Of a DNA stretch of 50,042 bases, positions 9,053-15,956 are shown one piece after another. Under the pieces are notes generated by a model. It did no database searches, was not told where the DNA came from, and saw nothing but the letters and a program-made list of their open reading frames with translations. This DNA is from an uncultured Pseudomonadota bacterium. Lineage in GTDB: Bacteria; Pseudomonadota; Gammaproteobacteria; Steroidobacterales; Steroidobacteraceae. Each line of letters starts with the position of its first letter. Position 1 is the first letter of the stretch. The DNA lies in assembly GCA_937920275.1 (NCBI GenBank), contig CALGVD010000135.1, positions 1-50,042 on the forward strand. Reading direction: 5' to 3'. The translations under genes and the position numbers were made by a program.

Positions 9053-9538
9053 ATGGAACCGACCGCCCAGCCAGCCTCGCGAGCCGTCACCCCCTCCGCC
9101 GGGCTTGGACCCGGCGCGGTCGCTGCGGGTTGGCTCGGTCTGCTGCCGTTCGCCTTGGCACTCGCCTGTGTGGCGCTCGGGCCGACGCCGGACTGGCGCC
9201 ACTTCGGGCTGGAGTTAGCGCTCGTTTGGGGCGCGGTCATCCTGTCGTTCGTGGCCGCTGTGCACTGGGGACTCGCGTTGGCGGGTTTCTGGCGTTGGGA
9301 GATCACCATCGTGATCGGTTCCGTACTGCCCTCCGTTTGGGCGGCCGCGGCTTTGTTGCTCGGCGGTAGCCGCGGGCTCGCGTTGCTGTTGGCGGGCTTC
9401 GGGTCGTTCTGGCTCTACGAGAGCAGGCGCGTGGGGGACGGACTGCCCCCTGACTACCTCGCGCTGCGTCGACAACTTTCGATCGTCGTCTGTGCGTTGT
9501 TGGCGCTCACCGTCCTCGCCTCGGAGCCGGTCCGCTGA
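9053..9538 (+). CDS. DUF3429 family membrane protein
   Basis: A 161-residue protein with four to five hydrophobic segments starting at WLGLLPFALAL. The GAVILSFVAAVHWGLAL segment and the FWLYESRR..PPDYLALRRQL ending match DUF3429, an uncharacterised family of small inner-membrane proteins. The ATG at 9053 was chosen over an in-frame GTG at 9005 because the intervening sequence lacks family character. It overlaps the next gene by one base (TGATG), so co-translation with the AI-2E-family permease is likely. Confidence 0.8.
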   Translation: MEPTAQPASRAVTPSAGLGPGAVAAGWLGLLPFALALACVALGPTPDWRHFGLELALVWGAVILSFVAAVHWGLALAGFWRWEITIVIGSVLPSVWAAAALLLGGSRGLALLLAGFGSFWLYESRRVGDGLPPDYLALRRQLSIVVCALLALTVLASEPVR

Positions 9539-10596
9539 TGGAAACCCTCACGGAAGGCAAGTGGTTGCGGCGATTGATCCTCGCCGCTTTGCTGGCGACT
9601 TTGGCGTTGCTCGCCTTCCAGGTGTTGCAGCCGTTCATCGTCCCGGTCATCTGGTCGGCGATCCTCGCCTATGTCAGCTGGCCCCTGCATGCCCGCCTCG
9701 TACGCGTGTTCCGGGGGCAGCGCGATGCGGCCGCTTTCGTGATGACGCTGCTGCTCGCGATCGCCATCATCCTGCCGATCGTCTGGTTGGTGATACTGGT
9801 GCAGACGGAGGCGCTGCCCGTCTATCGTGAAGTCGCACCGCTGCTCGCGCGCACGGAGCTGCCGGCGTTCGTCACCCAATTGCCGTTGCTTGGGCCGCGT
9901 ATCCAGGAATGGTTCGCGGAATGGGCGCGCAATCCCGAGGCGCTCGGCAAGGCCCTGGAGGGTTTCTTCGCGCAATCTTCCGGCGAACTGTCAGCGGTCG
10001 TGGGTGGGGTCGGCCGCAATCTCGCCAAGTTGGTGCTCGCGATGGTGTCGCTGTTCTTCATGCTCCGCGACGGTGAACAGTTCGCGGCACAGGTGCGGCG
10101 GATGCTCGCGCAGTTCTTCGGTGACGCGAGGGTCGAGCATTACCTGCACGGCATCGGTGCGACGGTCCGTGCGGTGGTCTACGGCATCGTCTGTGCAGCG
10201 TTCGCGCAAGGCACCCTTGCCGGGCTCGGCTATTGGGCTGCGGGTTTGCCGGCGCCGATCTTCCTCGCTGCACTGACCTTCCTCGTCGGCCTGGTGCCGT
10301 TCGTCGTCCCCTTCATGTGGGTGGGGGCGAGCCTCTATCTCTTCCTCACCGGCAAGACGATCGCGGCGATCGGGCTCTTCATCTGGGGTCTGACCGCGGT
10401 CAGCTGGATCGACAACATCGTGCGGCCGCTCGTGATCAGCGGCTCGGCCCGGATCCCGTTCCTGCTCGTGCTTTTCGGCGTGCTCGGCGGGCTCGCGGCC
10501 TTCGGACTCGTCGGCCTGTTCATCGGTCCGGTGATACTGGCGGTGTTGATGGCGATCTGGCGCGAGTGGATCGCCGAGAAGCGCGCGCAGGTCTGA
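9538..10596 (+). CDS. AI-2E family (PerM/TqsA-like, UPF0118) membrane transporter
   Basis: A 352-residue inner-membrane protein with a hydrophobic N-terminal pair, a long amphipathic middle segment (about residues 100-150) and a C-terminal run of membrane helices. The diagnostic region LVPFVVPFMWVGASLYLF and the WIDNIVRPLVISGSARIPFLLVLFG-type motif are characteristic of the AI-2E transporter family. Members export diverse small molecules or sodium in antiport, so the family name should not be read as proof of autoinducer transport. Starts with the one-base TGATG overlap to the DUF3429 gene. Confidence 0.92.
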   Translation: METLTEGKWLRRLILAALLATLALLAFQVLQPFIVPVIWSAILAYVSWPLHARLVRVFRGQRDAAAFVMTLLLAIAIILPIVWLVILVQTEALPVYREVAPLLARTELPAFVTQLPLLGPRIQEWFAEWARNPEALGKALEGFFAQSSGELSAVVGGVGRNLAKLVLAMVSLFFMLRDGEQFAAQVRRMLAQFFGDARVEHYLHGIGATVRAVVYGIVCAAFAQGTLAGLGYWAAGLPAPIFLAALTFLVGLVPFVVPFMWVGASLYLFLTGKTIAAIGLFIWGLTAVSWIDNIVRPLVISGSARIPFLLVLFGVLGGLAAFGLVGLFIGPVILAVLMAIWREWIAEKRAQV

Positions 10597-10623
10597 GCCG
10601 CAGTTCCGCGTCCCTGCTGCGCG

Positions 10624-11205
10624 TCAGGTCTCCTCGCGCGTCAATCGCACCGGCACCTTCGGTGCCCGATAGGCGCGTAGCGCGGTGAGCATCGCGGCAG
10701 GATCGCGTTCGATGAGCAGCATGTCGCGCACGCCGCTGCGCAGGAAGCCCTCGCCCTCGACGTGGTCGAGGAAGCGCCCGAGACCCGAATAGAACCCTGC
10801 GACATCCAGCAACGCACAGGGCTTGGCATGCAGACCGAGATGCGCCCAGGTCCAGATCTCGAACAGTTCCTCCAGCGTACCGACACCGCCCGGTAGCGCC
10901 ACGAAGCCATCGGACAGGTCGGCCATCAGCGCCTTGCGCTCGTGCATCGAGGATACGATCCGCAGGTCGGCGACCCCTCGGTGCGCGAGTTCGCGATCGA
11001 CCAACGCCTGTGGGATCACGCCGATGACCTCTCCCTCTGCCTTCAGCACCGCATCGGCGATGGTCCCCATGAGTCCGACCGACCCGCCGCCGAACACGAG
11101 ACCGACCCCGGCTTCTGCGAGCGCCGTTCCGAGATCGCGGGCGGCGCTTCGATAGACCGGGTCGAGACCGGGATTCGCGCCGCAGAACACACAGAGCCTT
11201 TTCAT
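10624..11205 (-). CDS. LOG family protein (cytokinin riboside 5'-monophosphate phosphoribohydrolase type, TIGR00730)
   Basis: A 193-residue protein with the lysine-decarboxylase-like/LOG signatures: FGGGSVGLMG near residue 40, MHERKALM near 90, and PGGVGTLEELFEIWTW near 105. Such enzymes release free base from nucleoside 5'-monophosphates; bacterial members act broadly on purine or pyrimidine nucleotides. The start ATG at 11205 overlaps the stop of the upstream duplicated hydrolase-like gene (ATGA), so both are on one transcript. It is convergent with the AI-2E-family gene across 27 bases; no clear terminator hairpin is seen there. Confidence 0.93.
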   Translation of the reverse strand: MKRLCVFCGANPGLDPVYRSAARDLGTALAEAGVGLVFGGGSVGLMGTIADAVLKAEGEVIGVIPQALVDRELAHRGVADLRIVSSMHERKALMADLSDGFVALPGGVGTLEELFEIWTWAHLGLHAKPCALLDVAGFYSGLGRFLDHVEGEGFLRSGVRDMLLIERDPAAMLTALRAYRAPKVPVRLTREET

Positions 11206-12902
11206 CGGCCGTCGAACCAGGGCAGCAGCGCGCTTGCCCAACCCACCTGTTCGTCGGGCAGTGCGACACGGACGAGTCGCGGCAGCGCGGTGGCCGCCCG
11301 CTCGGCACAGTCCGACCACGGATCGGCGGGCGAGGAGGTGATCGCAGCAGGCACCCGCAGCTTGGCAAGCTTTGCAGTCATCGGCCACTTCAGACCGGCG
11401 AGCAGCGAGCGCCGCCAGAGGCCGGATGAGGCGAAGAGCTCCAACACGCGCGCGTCGATCTGCGCCGGATCGACCTGCGGTGTCCCGCGCAACACCCCGG
11501 CACGGCTGTGGTCGAACCAAGGCCAGAAAAGCGTCTGATCGCGCACCATGTGCCAGGCGTGCAGCAGGTGTCCGCCGTGCCACTGCGGCTGGATGTCAGG
11601 TGCGCCTTGTCGTTCGAACGACTGTCGTTGCCGCTCGTCGAGGAACGGCAGCGAGACGAGCGCCAGTCGGCCGAACCGTTGCGGCTCCCGCAACGCCGAT
11701 TCGATCGCGACGATCGCGCCGTGGCCGACACCGACGCAATCGACCTGCGTCGCGCCGAGCGCCGCCAAGGCAGCGGACACAGCGCGGGCTTGTGCGGTGA
11801 TGATCGACGGCCCACGCGCGAGCGCCGCATCCGACGCACCGTGACCCGGCAGATCGAACGCGATCACCGGGCGTCTGCCGATGAAGCCGTTGGCAGCCTC
11901 GATAAGCGTCCGTGAAGAGCCGATGGCATCGTGCAACAACAACACGGGTCGGCCGCTGCCTGTGTCGTTGCGCCGCAGGCCCAATTGCCCGCCGGGCAGA
12001 TCGATGAGGTCTTGGTGCAGCGCGCGCGGTAGCGGTGCAGGGGGTGAGAGCGCAGGCGCCGGGGCCTTGGCGTGGCGCTGGATGAACTCACGGGCCAGAT
12101 CGAGCGTGGCGTCCGGATCGGTGGCTGTCTGTATGCTGACCGCCGCTGATCTTTGGCGGATACGCGGGAGCTGCCGGGCGAGTACATCGGTCGTCGATGC
12201 GGTCACCAGCAAGGGGGCTTCGGCGTGACGCAGCACTTCGTCGGAGCGCAACTCGAAGGCTGCCCGGTAGCCGACGCGGTAGTGGTCGCCGGAGCGCATG
12301 AAGTCGAGCAGCGCGTCTTGCAGGCGGTCCGGGGTCGGCACACCACCACCCAGTCTGTTGGCCGCCGCTGCGCGGTACCACGGGAAGAAGATCGATTGCT
12401 CGCGCAGCCGTGCCCAGAGCCAGCTGAGGTGCGCGCCGTCCCACGACGGTTGCAGCGGCGGCAGATAGTTCGCGACGATGTCGGCGCGCTCCGGTTCGGT
12501 CAATAACACGAAGCCGTTGGCGACGGCGCAGCTGAGCCGATCGGGGTGCCGCGCCGCCAGCGTCGCCGCCATCATCGCGCCGGTGTGGAAGCCGTACACC
12601 GCGGTGCGGCCGATGCCTAGGGCGTCCATGAACTCGATCACCGCATCGGCGAAGTCCTCCATACCGGCTCGCGCGACACCGAGCGGGGTCGACGATCCGA
12701 AGCCGGGTGTGTCCGGCGCGATGCAGGTGAAGTGAGGATGCCAACACGCAAGCGTCGCCAGCATGTCGCGTGAGGAGAGCGGCGATTGGTGCAAGCACAG
12801 CACCACCGGGCCGCGGCCGACGCGACGGTAGTGGACTTGGCGTGCGCCCCAGCGTCCATCGGCGATGGTGGCGAAATGGCGGGTGATGCGGATTTCGGTC
12901 AT
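11202..12902 (-). CDS. Tandem alpha/beta-hydrolase-like protein, both nucleophile elbows lacking Ser
   Basis: A 566-residue protein made of two alpha/beta-hydrolase-like units (about 1-278 and 290-566). The internal repeat is visible: PSWDGAHL..REQSIFFPWYR (residues 152-177) recurs as PQWHGGHL..RDQTLFWPWFD (439-464). The nucleophile elbow reads GFHTG (His106) in the first unit and GVGHG (Gly393) in the second, so neither has the usual Ser, Asp or Cys. GxHTG elbows occur in some alpha/beta-hydrolase subfamilies from memory. Hence it may use different chemistry or be a binding protein. The ATG at 12902 was chosen over an upstream in-frame start because MTEIRITRHFATIADGRW resembles the fold's first strands. 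Overlaps the LOG gene by ATGA. Confidence 0.85.
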   Translation of the reverse strand: MTEIRITRHFATIADGRWGARQVHYRRVGRGPVVLCLHQSPLSSRDMLATLACWHPHFTCIAPDTPGFGSSTPLGVARAGMEDFADAVIEFMDALGIGRTAVYGFHTGAMMAATLAARHPDRLSCAVANGFVLLTEPERADIVANYLPPLQPSWDGAHLSWLWARLREQSIFFPWYRAAAANRLGGGVPTPDRLQDALLDFMRSGDHYRVGYRAAFELRSDEVLRHAEAPLLVTASTTDVLARQLPRIRQRSAAVSIQTATDPDATLDLAREFIQRHAKAPAPALSPPAPLPRALHQDLIDLPGGQLGLRRNDTGSGRPVLLLHDAIGSSRTLIEAANGFIGRRPVIAFDLPGHGASDAALARGPSIITAQARAVSAALAALGATQVDCVGVGHGAIVAIESALREPQRFGRLALVSLPFLDERQRQSFERQGAPDIQPQWHGGHLLHAWHMVRDQTLFWPWFDHSRAGVLRGTPQVDPAQIDARVLELFASSGLWRRSLLAGLKWPMTAKLAKLRVPAAITSSPADPWSDCAERAATALPRLVRVALPDEQVGWASALLPWFDGR

Positions 12903-13079
12903 GCGACACTCCGTCGCTGGGATTGCCGCGCAACTTACCACCGCTGACCGACCACCGCGTGCCATCGTCCACGGAATCCGCGTGCGCCGCCGCCCACTGG
13001 CGCTTGTTCCCGTCGCTGCGCAACCTCGACCGGTTCCCGGATCCTGCCCGGGATTGAGGCCCGGACTCGGCCGCGCCTA

Positions 13080-13099
13080 GACTGTATATCCAGACAGTC
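13080..13099. promoter_or_regulatory. LexA-box-like dyad (putative SOS operator)
   Basis: The core CTGT-N8-ACAG (13082-13097) matches the classical gammaproteobacterial LexA consensus, with the first half CTGTATAT identical to the ideal site. The dyad extends two bases each way to perfect six-base arms, GACTGT and ACAGTC. It lies 115 bases before the first lipoprotein gene and about 180 bases before the opposite-strand hydrolase-like gene, so either transcript could be the target. The eight-base core alone is expected about once per 65 kb by chance, so support comes from the extended arms and the intergenic location. Confidence 0.45.
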
Positions 13100-13140
13100 A
13101 GAGCTTGGGGGAGCGGGAACTGCCGGCGATCACGGCGGTC

Positions 13141-13168
13141 TTTGTCTTTCAAGGTCGCGTGGCATACT
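13141..13168 (+). promoter_or_regulatory. Weak sigma-70-like promoter candidate for the lipoprotein-kinase-VWA cluster
   Basis: TTTGTC (13141-13146) and CATACT (13163-13168) are separated by 16 bases and lie 45 bases before the first lipoprotein ATG. Both hexamers are poor to moderate matches, so this is a position-based suggestion only. Confidence 0.25.
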
Positions 13169-13213
13169 TGTTTTCGGATCCGCGTCGCGTCTCTCCCGCT
13201 GTGGAGTTCCAGC

Positions 13214-13891
13214 ATGGCTCATCGGTCCCTGATCACCGCTGCCCTGTCCCTCTGTGCTGCCCTGTTCTTGGCGGGCTGCATGAGTGCACGCATCGAGGAA
13301 TCCCGGGAATTGTCCACCCAGATCGAGACGGGTGAGGCGGTGGTGATCCTCGCAAAGCCGCAGATCGAGGGTGCATCAGCGGACGACGATTTCATGGACT
13401 GCGTCGGACGCGGTCTTGCCTCGGGGGCGCGGCCGGTCGAGGTCCACGACAACAATGCCTTCGTCGACGGACTCTTCCCTTGGTTCGAGCCCGGGACGGC
13501 GCCCTCGCGACCGGAGGCTGTGAGCCGGTTGCTCGCCCGGCCAGGCGTGAGCGAGCGGGTCGCCGCGTCCGGGGTGCGTTATCTCGTCTGGCTGGACGGG
13601 GCGACGCGCAAGACCGACGGCGGTGGCAGCCTCGCCTGCGGCGCAGCGCCCGGCGCGGCCGGATGTGTGGGTTTCGGTTGGTGGGAGAACGAGTCGGACT
13701 TCGAGGCCGTCATCTGGGACCTCGAGAGCGGCAAGTCCGCCGGATCGATCGATACCAACGTGACCGGCACTTCGGCGATCGTCGGCGCCGTGGTGCCGTT
13801 GCCCTTCATCGCGCGGGTCGAGGCCACCGCCTGCAAGCGTCTGGCCGCCCAGCTACAAAATTTCTTCCAAGGCGGCGCACCGACGCCTTGA
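13214..13891 (+). CDS. Hypothetical lipoprotein, first gene of the ExbB-VWA-kinase cluster
   Basis: A 225-residue protein with a lipoprotein signal peptide: hydrophobic residues 6-20 and lipobox LAGC with Cys22. The mature part has a WLDGATRK..DFEAVIWDLESGKSAGS pattern and a short hydrophobic TGTSAIVGAVVPLPFIA stretch near the C terminus. This recalls small periplasmic CsgG/GNA1162-like lipoproteins, but I cannot assign a family. The ATG at 13214 has a GGAG site seven bases upstream; 24 in-frame upstream codons are leader. The position after Cys22 is Met, which does not favour inner-membrane retention by the Asp+2 rule, so the outer membrane is the likely location. Confidence 0.75.
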   Translation: MAHRSLITAALSLCAALFLAGCMSARIEESRELSTQIETGEAVVILAKPQIEGASADDDFMDCVGRGLASGARPVEVHDNNAFVDGLFPWFEPGTAPSRPEAVSRLLARPGVSERVAASGVRYLVWLDGATRKTDGGGSLACGAAPGAAGCVGFGWWENESDFEAVIWDLESGKSAGSIDTNVTGTSAIVGAVVPLPFIARVEATACKRLAAQLQNFFQGGAPTP

Positions 13892-13916
13892 TCGCGTCAT
13901 CGCCACGAGGATCCGG

Positions 13917-14639
13917 ATGATGAATTCTTTGAAACCCTTGCATATCGCGCTGTGCCTCGTAAGCCTTGTGGCGGTGACCGGTTGCGCGACACCTCAAGGA
14001 GACGGCGGCTCAGCCGGTATCCCCGGTAGTCCGTCGGGGGGCATGCCCGGGACGCCAGGGATGCCAGGCATGCCCGGGACGCCCGGGATGCCGGGGATGC
14101 CCGGGTCGCCCGGTATGCCCGGCATGCCAGGTTCATCGGGTGGTGCGGAGTCGTCCGAGGGCTCCGCAGATGGCACGCGGGATGGGGGCACCGCCAGCAC
14201 TGCCGATGAGCGCCGCGCGGTGCTCGACAAGCGGTTGGATGACTCGTTGGGCGAGTTCGATAAGACGCTCGGCGAGGAGCAGGCGCGCACCGCCCGCGAG
14301 CGTGATGCGCGCGGCGCGACGGTCGCCGCAGGCGGCGGCGCTGCGCAGTCCGGCGATGAAGGTGCTGGTGCGGGCGGTGAGGGCAGCTCTCGCGAGGGCG
14401 GTTTGAGCTCCGAGCGCAGCGCTGGCGCGAGCGCGAGCGCCAGTGGCGGTGAGCGGGGTGATCGCGGTGCGGCTGCGGGCAGTGGCGCCCCGGACCGGGG
14501 TGTCCCCTCCGGTGACGATGACGACATCGTCGCGCGGCGTCTGCGGCGTGCCGCCGAACAGGAGACCGATCCAGAACTGCGCGAGAAACTCTGGAAAGAA
14601 TATACGGAGTACAAGCGCAACGGTCAGGGCAGGGGTTGA
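13917..14639 (+). CDS. Collagen-like (Gly-Met-Pro repeat) lipoprotein
   Basis: A 240-residue lipoprotein with lipobox VTGC (Cys23). Directly after the anchor lies a Gly-X-Y tract of eleven triplets (residues 42-74: GMP, GTP, GSP mixtures), then a low-complexity Gly/Ser/Ala/Glu-rich stretch, and a charged C-terminal helix (about 205-236: DIVARRLRRAAEQETDPELR). The design suggests an extended spacer between lipid anchor and a helical binding end. Bacterial collagen-like tracts can form triple helices, often needing many more triplets, so trimerisation here is uncertain. Two adjacent ATGs (13917, 13920) both fit the upstream CGAGG site. It lies 25 bases after the first lipoprotein gene. Confidence 0.75.
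   Translation: MMNSLKPLHIALCLVSLVAVTGCATPQGDGGSAGIPGSPSGGMPGTPGMPGMPGTPGMPGMPGSPGMPGMPGSSGGAESSEGSADGTRDGGTASTADERRAVLDKRLDDSLGEFDKTLGEEQARTARERDARGATVAAGGGAAQSGDEGAGAGGEGSSREGGLSSERSAGASASASGGERGDRGAAAGSGAPDRGVPSGDDDDIVARRLRRAAEQETDPELREKLWKEYTEYKRNGQGRG
14040..14138 (+). repeat. Nine-base tandem repeat encoding the Gly-X-Pro collagen-like tract
   Basis: Eleven consecutive nine-base units of the form GG(N)-ATG/ACG/TCG-CC(N), differing mainly at wobble positions and at the middle codon (Met, Thr or Ser). A longer-period pattern of GMP-GTP-GMP/GMP-GTP-GMP/GMP-GSP-GMP is visible. Such in-frame repeats are prone to slippage that changes tract length without a frameshift. Confidence 0.85.
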
Positions 14640-14647
14640 GGATCACC

Positions 14648-15940
14648 ATGGACCAAGCGCCGTATCTTCATGTCGATGCACCACGGAGGCGAGTGCTCCT
14701 GCCGCAGTTCGCTGCGCTGCTGGTGGCGGTCGGCCTGCTCGGTGGCTGTGTGGTCAACGAGACCCGGCCGCTGGCGAAGCTCGAGGCCGTGCAGGCGAAG
14801 GAACAGATCCCTGAGGCGGAGTTGCTCGATATCGGTATCCGCGAATTCGACGCCGGCATCCCGGCTGAGATCGCCGATGACGAAGAGAAGCTCGACAAGC
14901 GGCGTATCTACCCGGATATCCGCAAGGCGGAGTCACGGTTGCTGGCGGTCCGGCTGCGCAGCACGCTGGAGGGCTCCGGCCAATGGGGTGCGGTGCGTGT
15001 CGTGCCCGAAGGCGTGTCCGGTCTCGATGTGATGGTCACCGCCCGCATCGTCGAATCCACGGGTGCCGACCTCGCGGTGCTCGTCTCGGCGGTCGACGCC
15101 CAAGGGCGCATCTGGATCAAGGACCGGCGCTATGCGAGCGAGGCCGATCTCGGTGCCTACAAGACCGAAGCGTCCCTGCGGGCCCGCGACCCGTTCCAGA
15201 ACGTCTACGCCACCATCGCCAACGACCTGCTCGCTGCGCGGGCGCAATTGCCTGCGGCCGATCGTCGCGAGATCCGTCGGGTCAGCGAACTGCGTTTCGC
15301 ACAGGACCTTGATCCGAAGCGTTTCCAGGGCTACCTCGTCCGTGGCACCGACGGGCTGACGCGGGTGGCGCGGTTGCCGTCGGCAGACGATCCGGCGCTG
15401 GCACGGGTCGTCAAGATCCGCGAACGGGACTCGGCCGTGATCGACACCGTCGACGGTTACGCCAGCGAGTTCGCCGACAAGCTGTTCGATCCCTACGGCG
15501 GTTGGCGGCGTACCAGTCGCGATGCGATCGAGCGCGAAGAGCGCACCCGCAATCAGGCGCGTACCCGCACCGTCCTCGGTGCAGCGGCGGTGCTCGCGAG
15601 CATCTTCGTCGGGGGGCAATGCGACCCCAGCGACTACAGCTGCCGGAACGCCGAGAGCATGCTGCGGACCACCGCGGTGATAGGTGGCACGGCGGCGGTG
15701 CTCTCCGGTATCCAAAGATATGGGGATGCGAAGGTCGCTGCGCAGGAGGTCAAGGAACTCGCAGGCAGCTTCGGCAACGAGGCCGCGACGCAGACCGTTG
15801 AACTCGAGGGCCGTACGCTCAAGCTCACCGGTACGGCGGAAGAGCAATATCGCGAGTGGCGGCGGTTGCTGGCGCAGATCTACAGCGAGGAGACCGGTAC
15901 GCCGTCGGGTTCCGGAGCCACCACGACCCCTGCACCGTAG
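14648..15940 (+). CDS. Hypothetical large lipoprotein of the ExbB-VWA-kinase cluster
   Basis: A 430-residue protein with a hydrophobic segment (residues 21-33) and lipobox LGGC, Cys34; the n-region is long. Residues about 85-200 form an alternating alpha/beta unit (LLAVRLRSTLEGSGQW, then VMVTARIVESTGADLAVLVS) like periplasmic accessory lipoproteins with a CsgG/TolB-N-type fold, but no family is certain. Near the C terminus two glycine-rich hydrophobic stretches (about 302-317 and 338-353) flank a small Cys-containing loop (QCDPSDYSC), which could form a disulfide or a membrane-inserting hairpin. The ATG at 14648 was chosen; an in-frame TTG at 14636 overlaps the previous stop. Next to the kinase gene, so possibly its periplasmic input. 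Confidence 0.7.
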   Translation: MDQAPYLHVDAPRRRVLLPQFAALLVAVGLLGGCVVNETRPLAKLEAVQAKEQIPEAELLDIGIREFDAGIPAEIADDEEKLDKRRIYPDIRKAESRLLAVRLRSTLEGSGQWGAVRVVPEGVSGLDVMVTARIVESTGADLAVLVSAVDAQGRIWIKDRRYASEADLGAYKTEASLRARDPFQNVYATIANDLLAARAQLPAADRREIRRVSELRFAQDLDPKRFQGYLVRGTDGLTRVARLPSADDPALARVVKIRERDSAVIDTVDGYASEFADKLFDPYGGWRRTSRDAIEREERTRNQARTRTVLGAAAVLASIFVGGQCDPSDYSCRNAESMLRTTAVIGGTAAVLSGIQRYGDAKVAAQEVKELAGSFGNEAATQTVELEGRTLKLTGTAEEQYREWRRLLAQIYSEETGTPSGSGATTTPAP

Positions 15941-15956
15941 GGCGGTGGACGCGCAG

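Larger units (their letters stand above)
12903..13213. other. Divergent intergenic region (311 bases)
   Basis: No credible gene is seen between the minus-strand hydrolase-like gene and the first lipoprotein gene of the large plus-strand cluster. The region is less GC-biased toward its right end, contains a LexA-box-like dyad at 13080-13099 and a weak promoter-like match at 13141-13168, and ends with a GGAG ribosome-binding site (13203-13206) seven bases before the lipoprotein ATG. It most likely carries the promoters of both divergent transcripts. Confidence 0.7.
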
